Shown: one piece after another, positions 1 through 8,387 of the stretch
How the letters are laid out: each line of letters begins with the position of its first letter
How positions within the stretch are numbered: the first letter of the stretch is position 1
Origin: Hufsiella ginkgonis
GTDB taxonomy: Bacteria; Bacteroidota; Bacteroidia; Sphingobacteriales; Sphingobacteriaceae
NCBI RefSeq assembly: GCF_009834915.1
Contig: NZ_WVHS01000007.1
Location: 1 to 64,000 of the forward strand
DNA: 64,000 nucleotides
Direction of reading: 5' to 3'
Position numbers and translations under genes: made by a program
Notes under the pieces: generated by a model
Databases searched by the model: none
Told to the model about the DNA's origin: nothing
What the model saw: only the letters and a program-made list of their open reading frames with translations

Positions 1-946
1 TACCAATACCACCATAACCGACCCAGTTCCCGCAAATACCACTTACGTAGCCGGAAGCGGAGGTACCCTGAGCGGAAGCAACGTGCAGTTCACCATTCCC
101 TCAACCGCGGTCGGGGCCGTGTCTGCCGTTACCTTCCAGGTGAAGGTGAACAACAACCTCACCGGTGTGACAAGTATCTCTAACCAGGCCAGCGTAGTGA
201 ACGGAACCACCACCACCCAGACAGGTCCCGAGGACCCGCAGAACCCGGTAACGCCCGGCAGCCCGCAGAACCCGAACAACCCGACGCCAATACCGGTATC
301 GATCGATGTTGCATTTACCGCAACCCTGTCTGTAGTTACCAGCAACCCAGACGGCAAGGCACATCCCGGCGACGAACTGAGCTTCACTATTAAGGTTACC
401 AATACCGGTAGCGGTCCCATTACTAATCTTCTTGCTACCAACATAATTCCCCAATTCACGGATTACGTAACCAATAGCGGCGGATCTTCTAATGGCGATA
501 TGCTCTCCTTCAGCATCCCCGCATTGGCCGTGGGCGCATCCATGGACCTTACCTACAAGGTGAAAGTTGAAGCAGCCCTTGGCGGTGTGAAGGAGATCTC
601 CAGCGTGGCTAACGTAAGCGCAGGCGCTGCTTCTGTGCAAACCAATACAGTTAAAGTGGATGTGGCAGGAGGCAACGATCTCTTCATCCCTAACACCTTT
701 ACTCCCAACAGCGATGGCAAGAACGACATTCTCTATGTATACGGAAGCAGTATCAGCAGCATGAAGTTCAGGATTTACAACCAGTGGGGTCAATTGATAT
801 TCCAAACCACCTCGCAGCCACAAGGATGGGACGGTACCCATAAAGGAGAACTGCAGCCTTCCGGGGTATACGTTTACTATGCCGACATCTCTTTCAGTAC
901 CGGTAAAACGATTACCCAAAAAGGTACTATCAGTTTATTACGCTAA
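1..946 (+). CDS. C-terminal part of a secreted DUF11-type adhesin with type B T9SS sorting domain (5' end outside window)
   Basis: The frame is open from base 2 with no start, so only the last 314 residues are present. Visible residues 1-90 are the end of one DUF11-like beta-sandwich repeat (DPVPANTTYV, then VSAVTFQVKV). Residues about 95-205 are a second repeat (FTIKVTNTGSGPITNL, MDLTYKVKV). The two are joined by a Pro/Asn/Thr-rich linker. The last 88 residues are a gliding-motility-associated C-terminal domain (FIPNTFTPNSDGKND, YNQWGQ, GWDGT, SGVYVYY). In known systems this type B signal directs export through SprA and surface attachment. A PorP/SprF-like gene follows 28 bases downstream, the usual partner arrangement. 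Substrate or adhesion target cannot be told from the sequence. Confidence 0.9.
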   Translation, partial: TNTTITDPVPANTTYVAGSGGTLSGSNVQFTIPSTAVGAVSAVTFQVKVNNNLTGVTSISNQASVVNGTTTTQTGPEDPQNPVTPGSPQNPNNPTPIPVSIDVAFTATLSVVTSNPDGKAHPGDELSFTIKVTNTGSGPITNLLATNIIPQFTDYVTNSGGSSNGDMLSFSIPALAVGASMDLTYKVKVEAALGGVKEISSVANVSAGAASVQTNTVKVDVAGGNDLFIPNTFTPNSDGKNDILYVYGSSISSMKFRIYNQWGQLIFQTTSQPQGWDGTHKGELQPSGVYVYYADISFSTGKTITQKGTISLLR

Positions 947-974
947 CAGTTTGAACCCGTTAAACATACCTGCT

Positions 975-1961
975 ATGAAAACATTTAAAATTATCACCCT
1001 GGTTCTTTCGCTGTGCTGTTTCAGCGCTACAGCACAAATAGATCCGCACTTTTCGCAATACTATTCCTTCCCTATGTGGTTAAACCCTGCGCTTACCGGC
1101 GTAATCGACGGGGACTACCGCGCCTCCCTGAACGCCAAAAGCCAGTGGAACTCCATCGCGAACCCCTATTCTACGTTCGGGGCATCATTTGACAAAGCGC
1201 CCGCCAAAAATCTCGCCTTTGGCGCTACAGTGATCAACCAGGCCTCCGGCGATATCAGCTTCAACCACCTGAATGCCCTGGTATCTGCTTCGTACCGCCT
1301 TCGCTTTGGGCAGTTAGGCTACAATATGCTCAACTTCGGTTTACAGGCCGGTGTAGTAAACAGGAGTTTTAATCCTAACGGGATCACCGTAGGCAGCCAG
1401 AACATTCCGGGAACCGGTTATGACGGCAGCGTCGCCCCCGACGAAACATTCTCGAATTCCTCATCGCTTATGCCCGATGTAAATGCCGGTCTCTTCTATT
1501 TCGACGGCAACCCGGATATGAACATCAACCCGTTTGCAGGGATCAGTGCTTCGCACCTTACCCGGCCGGTTGACAAATTCCTGTCGAGCAATGAGCGCAT
1601 CCCCATCCGGTACACCGCACATGGCGGCGTACGCATAAAAGTGAACGAGACGCTCGATCTTACCCCGAACGGCCTGTACATGCGCCAGGGATCCGCCCGC
1701 GAATCTATGGTAGGCGTTTACGGACGCGTGATGCTCCAGAATGACTCGGACCTGCTGCTCGGCTCCTCGTTCAGGTTTAACGATTCGGCCATCGGCTTTG
1801 CCGGCTTCCACATCAAGAACTTCATTTTTGGGGTAAGTTATGATTTTAATACCTCGACCCTGCAACGCGCGTCGGATGGCCGCGGCGGGTTGGAGTTTTC
1901 GTTGTCCTTTACACGTCGCGGCAGCATTGTCGGGCCTAACTTTTTTTGTCCACGGTTATAA
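975..1961 (+). CDS. PorP/SprF family type IX secretion outer-membrane protein
   Basis: A protein of 328 residues. The chosen ATG is followed by a clear signal peptide (MKTFKIITLVLSLCCFSATA) and the family signature QIDPHFSQYYSFPMWLNPAL; an upstream extension would overlap the preceding gene and lacks a signal. The rest alternates short strands and ends with a strand-rich segment, as in the predicted outer-membrane barrel of PorP/SprF. In Flavobacterium johnsoniae SprF is needed for secretion of the type B adhesin SprB, and such genes usually sit beside type B clients, as here. It probably serves the protein encoded immediately upstream. The next gene follows after 11 bases, so the three are likely co-transcribed. 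Confidence 0.92.
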   Translation: MKTFKIITLVLSLCCFSATAQIDPHFSQYYSFPMWLNPALTGVIDGDYRASLNAKSQWNSIANPYSTFGASFDKAPAKNLAFGATVINQASGDISFNHLNALVSASYRLRFGQLGYNMLNFGLQAGVVNRSFNPNGITVGSQNIPGTGYDGSVAPDETFSNSSSLMPDVNAGLFYFDGNPDMNINPFAGISASHLTRPVDKFLSSNERIPIRYTAHGGVRIKVNETLDLTPNGLYMRQGSARESMVGVYGRVMLQNDSDLLLGSSFRFNDSAIGFAGFHIKNFIFGVSYDFNTSTLQRASDGRGGLEFSLSFTRRGSIVGPNFFCPRL

Positions 1962-1972
1962 ATCTCACAGCC

Positions 1973-4021
1973 ATGAAAATCGCTATCCCTATCCTGTCTC
2001 TCCTGGTCCTGCTTGTGGTAAACCCGGCGAGATCTCAGTACGTGGTTGATTATCAGCGGGTAGCTGATACCTATTTCCAGCACAAGGAGTACTATGCGGC
2101 GGCGCAGTACTACCAGAAGGCCCTCGACCTGATCCCTTCGCCTACCACCGAAACGGCTGTCCCGTTTGGAAAAGCTCCTTCGGGTAAGATGCAGCGGAAA
2201 CGATCGGACTATGAGAAGATCATCTTTCGCCTTGCAGAATCACTCCGCTTATACAAGGACTACCTGAATGCCGAAAAATGGTACGCCATTGCGAAAGGAT
2301 TTTCAGACAAGCAATACCAGTCTGCAGCATTCTGGCACCCCGTATGCTTGCGGGCGAACCAAAAGTTTCGTGAAGCGCTCTCGGGCTTCGGGCAATACCT
2401 GGCCAGCTCGCCCGCCGACGATAACCTTAAAAAACGGGCCAACCTGGAAATCGCCGATTGCCGGTTCGCCATCCGCGAGCTCGATTATCCGCGGCTCTAC
2501 CGGCTCACCAAGCTTGCCGGCCGGCTCAACTCGGCCGGGTCGAACTACGCGCCTGTATGGATAAATAACCAGCTATATTTCACTTCTTCACGGCCTATTG
2601 ACGTAGATGGCAAAAAAGAATACCTCAGCAGTGACGAAGACAGCAAGGTGAGGATCGCCAAAAAAGAAAGCCCCTACGTAAACGCCATCTACCAGCTTTC
2701 GGGCGAACCGTCACAGGCCACCAACGAGGTAAAAAAACTAACCCTGCTAAAAGACATGGAACAGGCTGCGCCGACTTTTAACCCGGCCGGGAACCGCATG
2801 TATTTTACTGCCTGGCAAAACAAAGGGGAAAAGGACAAACATGCCATCTACACCTCTCAACGCGACGATAAGGGCGAATGGAGCGCCCCGGTGATCGCAG
2901 GCGGCATGGTGAATGCGGCCGGATTTAACTCGATCCAGCCTTGCCTTACCAAAGATGGCCGGTACCTGGTATTCTCTTCCGACCGGCCCGGCGGGTTTGG
3001 AAAATACGACCTATGGTATGCCCCTGTAAACGGCGACGGCACCTTTGGGCACCCCCTTAACATGGGTGCCGCCGTAAATACTGCCGAAGACGAAGAAGCG
3101 GCCTCCTGGCTTTCCGCCGTGGGGAAACTGGTATTCAGCAGCAACGGCAGGACAGGCATGGGCGGATTCGACTTCTACGAAACCACCGGGTCTTTCGCAA
3201 CCAACACCTGGAAAAGCCCGGTAAATAAGGGTAACCCGTTTAACTCTTCCAAAGACGACATGTACTTTACCGCGACCGACGATGCCGGCAATGCGGGCTT
3301 TATCAGTTCCGACCGCGAGTCGCTCTGCTGCCTGGAGCTGTTTAAGATCGAACAAACCAGCCTTGCCGTTAGCGGCCAGCTGACTGATTGCGTTACCGGT
3401 AAACCGCTGCAGGGCGTTACCGTCAGGCTAACCGACTCGTTGGATAAAACCGAGCTCGGCAAGATGGTAACCGCGCAAAACGGCACGTACCATTTTGCGC
3501 TTACCACGCGCAGGCCGCTGTTAATGGTGGCTTCAAAAACGAAATACTTCTCCAAATCGATCTTTATTGACCCGGTACATAACGCCACCGACACGCTCGT
3601 CAACCCATCCATTTGCCTGGATACGTACCAGGTGAACAAGCCTGTCATCGTGAAAGACGTATACTATGAGTTCGATAAGAGCGAGCTCACCGCATCTTCG
3701 AAAACGGTGCTCGACAAGCTGGTGAAAACCATGGCAGACAATCCCAATATACGCGTGGAGATAGGCGCCCATACCGATAATAAAGGCACCGAAGCCTACA
3801 ACCTCGAACTTTCGCTGCGCAGGGCGGAATCTTGCGTACAATACCTGGTTTCTCAGGGAATAGATGCCGAAAGATTAACCAGCCGCGGCTACGGCGAAAG
3901 CATGCCGATCGCCCCGAACACCCTGGATAACGGGAAAGACAACCCCGACGGCCGGTCAAAAAACCGTAGAACTGAATTTAAGGTCACCAGGGACGATATC
4001 CTCTCCGCGAAAGGCGGATAG
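1973..4021 (+). CDS. PorE-like OmpA-family protein (TPR, PD40 propeller, CRD, OmpA domains)
   Basis: A protein of 682 residues starting at the ATG before a signal peptide (MKIAIPILSLLVLLVV, then QYVVDYQ). Domain order: TPR-like helices about 25-165 (YFQHKEYYAAAQYYQKALDL), a PD40/WD40-like propeller about 182-456 (PTFNPAGNRMYFTAW, YLVFSSDRPGGFGKYDLWY), a carboxypeptidase-regulatory-like fold about 461-545 (VSGQLTDCVTGKPLQGVTV), and an OmpA peptidoglycan-binding domain about 563-675 (YYEFDKSEL, IGAHTDNKG, SRGYGES, KNRRTEF). This is the architecture described for PorE of Porphyromonas gingivalis, which links the secretion machine to peptidoglycan. Position after a PorP/SprF gene supports a T9SS or surface-anchoring role. 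Many paralogues exist in the phylum, so it need not be the housekeeping PorE. Confidence 0.88.
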   Translation: MKIAIPILSLLVLLVVNPARSQYVVDYQRVADTYFQHKEYYAAAQYYQKALDLIPSPTTETAVPFGKAPSGKMQRKRSDYEKIIFRLAESLRLYKDYLNAEKWYAIAKGFSDKQYQSAAFWHPVCLRANQKFREALSGFGQYLASSPADDNLKKRANLEIADCRFAIRELDYPRLYRLTKLAGRLNSAGSNYAPVWINNQLYFTSSRPIDVDGKKEYLSSDEDSKVRIAKKESPYVNAIYQLSGEPSQATNEVKKLTLLKDMEQAAPTFNPAGNRMYFTAWQNKGEKDKHAIYTSQRDDKGEWSAPVIAGGMVNAAGFNSIQPCLTKDGRYLVFSSDRPGGFGKYDLWYAPVNGDGTFGHPLNMGAAVNTAEDEEAASWLSAVGKLVFSSNGRTGMGGFDFYETTGSFATNTWKSPVNKGNPFNSSKDDMYFTATDDAGNAGFISSDRESLCCLELFKIEQTSLAVSGQLTDCVTGKPLQGVTVRLTDSLDKTELGKMVTAQNGTYHFALTTRRPLLMVASKTKYFSKSIFIDPVHNATDTLVNPSICLDTYQVNKPVIVKDVYYEFDKSELTASSKTVLDKLVKTMADNPNIRVEIGAHTDNKGTEAYNLELSLRRAESCVQYLVSQGIDAERLTSRGYGESMPIAPNTLDNGKDNPDGRSKNRRTEFKVTRDDILSAKGG

Positions 4022-4033
4022 AACCAACCGGAA

Positions 4034-4067
4034 GCAGGGGCGGGACGATGGCGCGGCCGGCCCCTGC
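4034..4067. terminator. Hairpin between convergent genes
   Basis: The arms GCAGGGGC (4034-4041) and GCCCCTGC (4060-4067) are perfect complements. Flanking AACC (4022-4025) and GGTT (4073-4076) can extend the stem. It fills the 53-base gap between the converging PorE-like gene and the Ig-like lipoprotein gene. There is no T tract, so Rho-independent termination is plausible but not certain. Confidence 0.5.
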
Positions 4068-4074
4068 CGGAAGG

Positions 4075-5187
4075 TTAGCGGATAACAAACCTCTTTTCAT
4101 AATATCTTTCATTGCGCTTGGCATCGCGGGTAACGTCACGATCAAAAAGCCGGTTCAGGTTATTGCCGGCAAGGTCCTCGAGCCGCGAATTTACATCCAG
4201 GCGGTACGTCCCTTTTTTCCACGGCTCGCGCGGGATAAAGGTAAGCGAATGATCGTTCTTGCCCACCTGCAGCTTCCCGGGCAGCAGCCTTCCCCCCGCA
4301 GTGATCAATACAACCGATTCCGGCAGGAGAAAGTGATCAAGCGGCTCGTCGGTAACTATTTCAAGCGGCGCAACGCTTCCCGCCGCAGGCAGGGTTAATT
4401 GCCAATGCGCCAGGTCGGGCGTTTTATCGTCTCTTGCTCCCGCGATAAATTTCTTGTAAAATGACTTTTCCAGGGATTTTCCATGGCGGTCCTTCCAGTC
4501 GCCGGAAACCTGCAGCGTATACTTCCGCGAGCGGACCAGCGGATTTCCCATCTCCTGGTTAGGCGCCAGCTCCCGCTTTATCCTGCCGGGATCGAGCCAT
4601 ACGGTAAGCACGGTGCCGGAAGGATCCCACAGTTCTGTTTGCAGGTGAAGGAACACATCGGGCAACACCTCATTTTTATCGTTCAGCAGCGCAATATGGT
4701 CGAGCGCTTCGCCTTCCCTCATGGGGGCCGAAAACTCGAAATAGAACTTCAACAGGTTCTCCGGGAGGGTATCGAGGGAGGGGTATACCGCCGTTACCAT
4801 CGGCCTGGAGACCACCGTTTCGCCGGGAACGGTTAAAATACCGATGGATCTCTCCTTGTAAAAAACTTCGTACGAAGCGCCGCGGGAGAAAGGAACAAGG
4901 GGCTGAAAGGTTATATTTCCCCCGCCGGCATTGATAACGGTGCCAAGCATCGGCTCAACAGGGCTTCCCGTTACCAGTTTAACGCGTAATACTGTATCAG
5001 CGTCAGGGTAACCGGTAACAAGGTGCGCAGGAATAATAATCGCAACCGCCTTTCCGTTCTGCCAGCGAAAGCCCAACCCGCCTTGCTTTGTACACGAGCA
5101 AAAGTGCATGAATAACAAAAATGCCAGGCTATACGGTATCGCATGCCTGGCATTTTTTATGACCGGGAGCCTATAAGTTCTGCCCAT
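4075..5187 (-). CDS. Putative lipoprotein with Ig-like (SbsA-type) domains, function unknown
   Basis: A protein of about 370 residues. The start chosen (ATG at 5187) gives a hydrophobic stretch followed by a Cys-rich lipobox-like site (YSLAFLLFMHFCSC), so the protein is probably a lipoprotein or membrane-attached. The body has at least two segments of the bacterial Ig-like 'plus-strand' type. These carry the phrases AVYPSLDTLPENLLKFYFEF, FSAPM and VTDEPLDHF, and endings of the kind KYTLQVSGDWKDRHG and TYRLDVNSRLEDLAGNNL, as in SbsA-like invasin or surface repeats. Its start lies 17 bases inside the upstream gene (stop at 5171), so the two are translationally coupled. No enzyme motif is visible and no function is proposed. 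Confidence 0.7.
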   Translation of the reverse strand: MGRTYRLPVIKNARHAIPYSLAFLLFMHFCSCTKQGGLGFRWQNGKAVAIIIPAHLVTGYPDADTVLRVKLVTGSPVEPMLGTVINAGGGNITFQPLVPFSRGASYEVFYKERSIGILTVPGETVVSRPMVTAVYPSLDTLPENLLKFYFEFSAPMREGEALDHIALLNDKNEVLPDVFLHLQTELWDPSGTVLTVWLDPGRIKRELAPNQEMGNPLVRSRKYTLQVSGDWKDRHGKSLEKSFYKKFIAGARDDKTPDLAHWQLTLPAAGSVAPLEIVTDEPLDHFLLPESVVLITAGGRLLPGKLQVGKNDHSLTFIPREPWKKGTYRLDVNSRLEDLAGNNLNRLFDRDVTRDAKRNERYYEKRFVIR

Positions 5188-6280
5188 TCGATGTCCAGAG
5201 GTCCAGTTCGCCGGTTGCTCTTTTCTGTAAAACGATGGCGCGGGAATCATCCAGCTTATCCAGCTGAACAACTTTCTCGAGCGGCAACACCGCGAAGGTC
5301 ACCCCGGCAGTACCGGCAACACGCTCGGTAAGCGTTCCTTCAAACTGCTCGATATTCTTGTAATTTACCTTTGCCACCGGGCGGCGGTCGTTGGCCAGCA
5401 CCAGGAATGAATTGCCGCCCCCGCTTAGCCTCACCATATCCACGGGCGTATTGCCATTCCCCATTTCGGCAACCGTACGGCCTTTGATGTGCGCGCCTGC
5501 GGTAAGCTCGTCCAGCGGGAAAACTACCAGCGGCGTACAGGTATAGCTGGCAATCAGGTACTTTTTGCCGTTTAGCTCACCGGTGGTAAAGGTGCGGATA
5601 GGCGAAGTAGTTTCGAACCGGCCGTGCGAAGCATGATACATTTCCAGCGATGCGTCATCCTGTTTCCCGGTAAAAGGGAACGGAATGCTCCGGAAAGAAG
5701 AGCTGAATTCTTTATTTGACAGGCCGCTCACCAGCAGCTTGCCGTCGGCATAGCCGATATCTGAAATGGTCGACACACGTAGTGAACGCCCGCGGGCATC
5801 TTTTGCGTCCTCCGCCGCTACGTTGTTAAGGGCGACGGACGAAAACCGGACATCGTTCATTGGTACCGCCTGCAATTTATCTCCTTCGAGCTTCAGCAGC
5901 GCGGGCGAGCCATCGGCAGTTTGTACCGCGAAATAGATCTTTTTAGAGATCGGGTTCACCACCATGTCAAGGATGGTCACGTTTTCTTTAGTGGTACCCA
6001 ATGCATCGGCCAATTTCTGGTCAAATGCCCTGATATCTGTCGGTTGCGGTTTATCCGTACGTTTCGTATCTTTCGTATCGATGGCGAATACGGCGGCGCT
6101 CTTAGAATCGCCGACAAACAAAATTCCGTCCGGACCAAACGTTAACGCACTTACCGACCTGATCTCCGGTGTACCGGTTACGAAACCGTTCGGGGAAACT
6201 TCCGTGCGGTTGATCCCTGCAAACAGGAAAACTCCCGCGAGGCCGGCAGCGGCAAAAAGAAGTGATTTCTTCATCATCAT
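5171..6280 (-). CDS. Secreted beta-propeller-like protein, function unknown
   Basis: A protein of 369 residues with an N-terminal signal or anchor (MMMKKSLLFAAAGLAGVFLF; any of the first three ATGs could be used). The following sequence has repeated propeller-like blades: VSALTFGPDGILFVGDSKSA, ILDMVVNPISKKIYFAV, ISDIGYADGKLLVSGL, GKKYLIASYTCTPLVVFPLD, MVRLSGGGNSFLVLAND. It resembles NHL/SMP-30-type folds, but I recognise no named family and see no obvious catalytic site. It overlaps the next gene by 17 bases, so the propeller protein and the Ig-like lipoprotein are probably made together and may form a surface or periplasmic pair. A promoter-like TATTTTTG lies upstream at 6376-6383. Confidence 0.7.
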   Translation of the reverse strand: MMMKKSLLFAAAGLAGVFLFAGINRTEVSPNGFVTGTPEIRSVSALTFGPDGILFVGDSKSAAVFAIDTKDTKRTDKPQPTDIRAFDQKLADALGTTKENVTILDMVVNPISKKIYFAVQTADGSPALLKLEGDKLQAVPMNDVRFSSVALNNVAAEDAKDARGRSLRVSTISDIGYADGKLLVSGLSNKEFSSSFRSIPFPFTGKQDDASLEMYHASHGRFETTSPIRTFTTGELNGKKYLIASYTCTPLVVFPLDELTAGAHIKGRTVAEMGNGNTPVDMVRLSGGGNSFLVLANDRRPVAKVNYKNIEQFEGTLTERVAGTAGVTFAVLPLEKVVQLDKLDDSRAIVLQKRATGELDLWTSNGQNL

Positions 6281-6301
6281 TGAGTTTTAGGTGATTAAAT
6301 A

Positions 6302-6323
6302 GCCCGGGCGCTTCTTCCCGGGC
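6302..6323 (-). terminator. GC-rich hairpin after the rha-lut operon
   Basis: GCCCGGG (6302-6308) and CCCGGGC (6317-6323) form a perfect 7-bp stem with an 8-base loop. It lies about 100 bases after the lutC stop in the direction of transcription and about 20 bases before the next start. Only a weak T-rich run follows, so it may terminate the operon or act as a 5'-leader hairpin of the propeller gene. Confidence 0.4.
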
Positions 6324-6375
6324 CCGGTGAATACGGAAAACGAGGTAAAATAGTTGGCTAACAATCGTTTAAACT

Positions 6376-6400
6376 CAAAAATACGATTATGTGCACACAA
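6376..6400 (-). promoter_or_regulatory. Candidate promoter with adjacent operator palindrome for the propeller gene
   Basis: On the minus strand TATTTTTG (6383-6376) matches the Bacteroidetes -7 element TAnnTTTG. Immediately upstream is TTATGTGCACACAA (6387-6400 on the plus strand). It is nearly identical to the perfect palindrome TTATGTGCACATAA found upstream of ruvC at 27522-27535. The placement next to the -7 element suits a repressor or activator site. The regulator is not identified. Confidence 0.4.
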
Positions 6401-6420
6401 TGGGTAATGTCGCAGATTCT

Positions 6421-7005
6421 TTACAATCCCACCAGGAAGATGGTCATACTGCGCGGGCCGTGGGCACCAAGCACCAGCGACTGCTCGATATCCGCCGTTT
6501 TGGAAGGGCCAGCAATAAAGGCGGCAAAACCATAAGCGCCTTCGGCGATCCGGTCATAAGCCTGGTGCATAGTAGGAACGATCTGTTCTGCCGTTACCAC
6601 CATCGCCAGGTGCTGGGTGATAAAAGGCAATACGCGATGCCCCATCAGGTCTTCGGTGATCCAGCAGGCGCCGTTTTCCGCTACCGCGAAGTGCGGCTGC
6701 AGGATGGTCACGTCTACGTTCTCCAACGTATGCGGATCTGTAGCCGGGGAAATATCGTTTTCGGCGATCTCCGCCAATTCCGGGATAAATGAAACGATCC
6801 GCCCGCCCTGGAACAGTTCGGCGATCCTTGCCGGGATCTCCGCTACCGAGCCGATCCCGACTACACGCGCACCGATAGCCGTAACCACGGCGGCAAACTT
6901 CTCCACCAGGTCACCTGCCGGGAAATTCATCCCAGGATCGGGAGGTAAAGGTTGGCTGGCGGGTTGATTGGCGGCCACGGCGGCCAGGATTTTTTCACGC
7001 GACAT
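6421..7005 (-). CDS. lutC: LutC, lactate utilization protein C (LUD domain)
   Basis: A protein of 194 residues, slightly short of Bacillus LutC but complete as an LUD (YkgG/DUF162) domain. The diagnostic C-terminal stretch is GPSKTADIEQSLVLGAHGPR, preceded by VAENGACWITED. LutC is a subunit of the LutABC iron-sulfur lactate dehydrogenase, which oxidises L-lactate to pyruvate in the cytoplasm and passes electrons to the respiratory chain. It lies 5 bases after lutB and is the last gene of the rhamnose-lactate operon. Its substrate would be the lactate made from lactaldehyde by RhaEW. Confidence 0.92.
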   Translation of the reverse strand: MSREKILAAVAANQPASQPLPPDPGMNFPAGDLVEKFAAVVTAIGARVVGIGSVAEIPARIAELFQGGRIVSFIPELAEIAENDISPATDPHTLENVDVTILQPHFAVAENGACWITEDLMGHRVLPFITQHLAMVVTAEQIVPTMHQAYDRIAEGAYGFAAFIAGPSKTADIEQSLVLGAHGPRSMTIFLVGL

Positions 7006-7010
7006 AGGGC

Positions 7011-8387
7011 TCAGTTCCTGTTCTTTTTATACCATTCCCCAAATGATTCGGCCGGCGGCTCCGGCATCTCCCGCTGTTTATACCAGGGGTTCATTTGGTT
7101 ACTTACCGCAAACGGCGCATATTTCAGGAATAAGCGGCCAGATTTGCCCGCAAAACGATACAATGCCGGCGACGATAAGGTGAAAGCCATCGCTTTCATG
7201 CTTACGCTTTTAACGGTAGCCGCATAGCCTTCCTGTACAATCACCTGCCGCCACTTATAGAGCTGGTCGTGGATATCGATCTTCACCGGGCAAACGTTAG
7301 AACAGGACCCGCAAAGCGTAGAAGCAAACGGGAGATCGGCATACTCCTTCATATCCAGGTTAGGGGCAAGGATGGCGCCGATCGGTCCGGCGATTGCGTT
7401 GTGGTAACTATGCCCCCCGCTCCTGCGATACACCGGGCAGGTGTTCATACACGCGCCGCAGCGGATACATTTTAAAGAATTGCGGAACTCTTTCCTGCCA
7501 AGCTGCGCGCTGCGCCCGTTATCTACCAGGATAATGTGCATCTCCTGTCCTTTGCGCGGCGTTTTAAAATGGCTTGAGTAGGTTGTAACCGGCTGCCCCG
7601 TTGCGCTTCGCGTAAGCAACCGCAGGAAAACGCCCAGGTGTTTCCGTTTCGGGATGAGCTTCTCGATTCCCATGCTGGCAATGTGCACATCCGAAAGATG
7701 CGCCCCCATATCGGCATTGCCTTCATTGGTGCATACCACAAATTCGCCGGTTTCGGCTATGGCGAAGTTAACCCCGGTGAGGGCGATCCTGCGGGTAAGA
7801 AACGTTTCGCGCAAATGCTGGCGCGCAGTTTCGGTTAATACCTGGGGGTCCGACATTCCTTTTTCCGTACCCAGGTGCCGGTGGAAGATCTCGCCGATCT
7901 CTTCTTTCTTTTTGTGGATACAGGGAAGCACGATATGGCTCGGCGGCTCTTTCGCCAGCTGAACGATCAGCTCGCCCAGGTCGGAATCGACCACGCTGAT
8001 GCCCTGCCCGCCCAGGTACTCGTTGAGGTGACACTCTTCGGTGAGCATGGATTTGCTCTTCACAATGCGCTTTACATCGTGCTTTTCCAGGATCGAATGC
8101 ACAATCCGGTTATGCTCGGCCGCATTGGCCGCCCAATGCACAATGATGCCGTTGGCCAGTGCGTTGGCTTCGAACTGTACCAGGTAATCCGAAAGGTTCG
8201 AAAGCACATTATTTTTGATCTGCGAGGCGGTTTCCCGCAGCAGCTCGAACTCGGGGATCCCGTGGGCAGCCCGGTCGCGCTTTTGCCGAACCCACCAAAG
8301 CGTTTCGTCGTGCCAGTTTACACGGGGCTCATCTTCGTTAAAAACGTCAGAGAGTTGTGCGTGGTCTTTATGAGTTCTTTCCATCAT
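7011..8387 (-). CDS. lutB: LutB, iron-sulfur subunit of lactate dehydrogenase complex
   Basis: A protein of 458 residues. The N-terminal two thirds form an LUD domain (ANALANGIIVHWAANAAEHN, GVNFAIAETGEFVVCTNEGN). The C-terminal part holds two 4Fe-4S motifs (CIRCGACMNTCPVYRRSGG and CGSCSNVCPVKIDIHDQ). Start: lutA ends and lutB begins in the sequence ATGATG, where the lutA stop TGA lies inside it, so ATG at 8387 (4-base overlap) or 8384 fits coupled translation. A longer upstream extension would lie within lutA and lacks family similarity. Role: electron-transfer subunit of LutABC, converting L-lactate to pyruvate. Confidence 0.94.
   Translation of the reverse strand: MMERTHKDHAQLSDVFNEDEPRVNWHDETLWWVRQKRDRAAHGIPEFELLRETASQIKNNVLSNLSDYLVQFEANALANGIIVHWAANAAEHNRIVHSILEKHDVKRIVKSKSMLTEECHLNEYLGGQGISVVDSDLGELIVQLAKEPPSHIVLPCIHKKKEEIGEIFHRHLGTEKGMSDPQVLTETARQHLRETFLTRRIALTGVNFAIAETGEFVVCTNEGNADMGAHLSDVHIASMGIEKLIPKRKHLGVFLRLLTRSATGQPVTTYSSHFKTPRKGQEMHIILVDNGRSAQLGRKEFRNSLKCIRCGACMNTCPVYRRSGGHSYHNAIAGPIGAILAPNLDMKEYADLPFASTLCGSCSNVCPVKIDIHDQLYKWRQVIVQEGYAATVKSVSMKAMAFTLSSPALYRFAGKSGRLFLKYAPFAVSNQMNPWYKQREMPEPPAESFGEWYKKNRN

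Noticed and set aside
101-919. 272-codon minus-strand frame opposite the first gene
   Set aside because: Fully antisense to a clear DUF11/CTD protein and without recognisable motifs.
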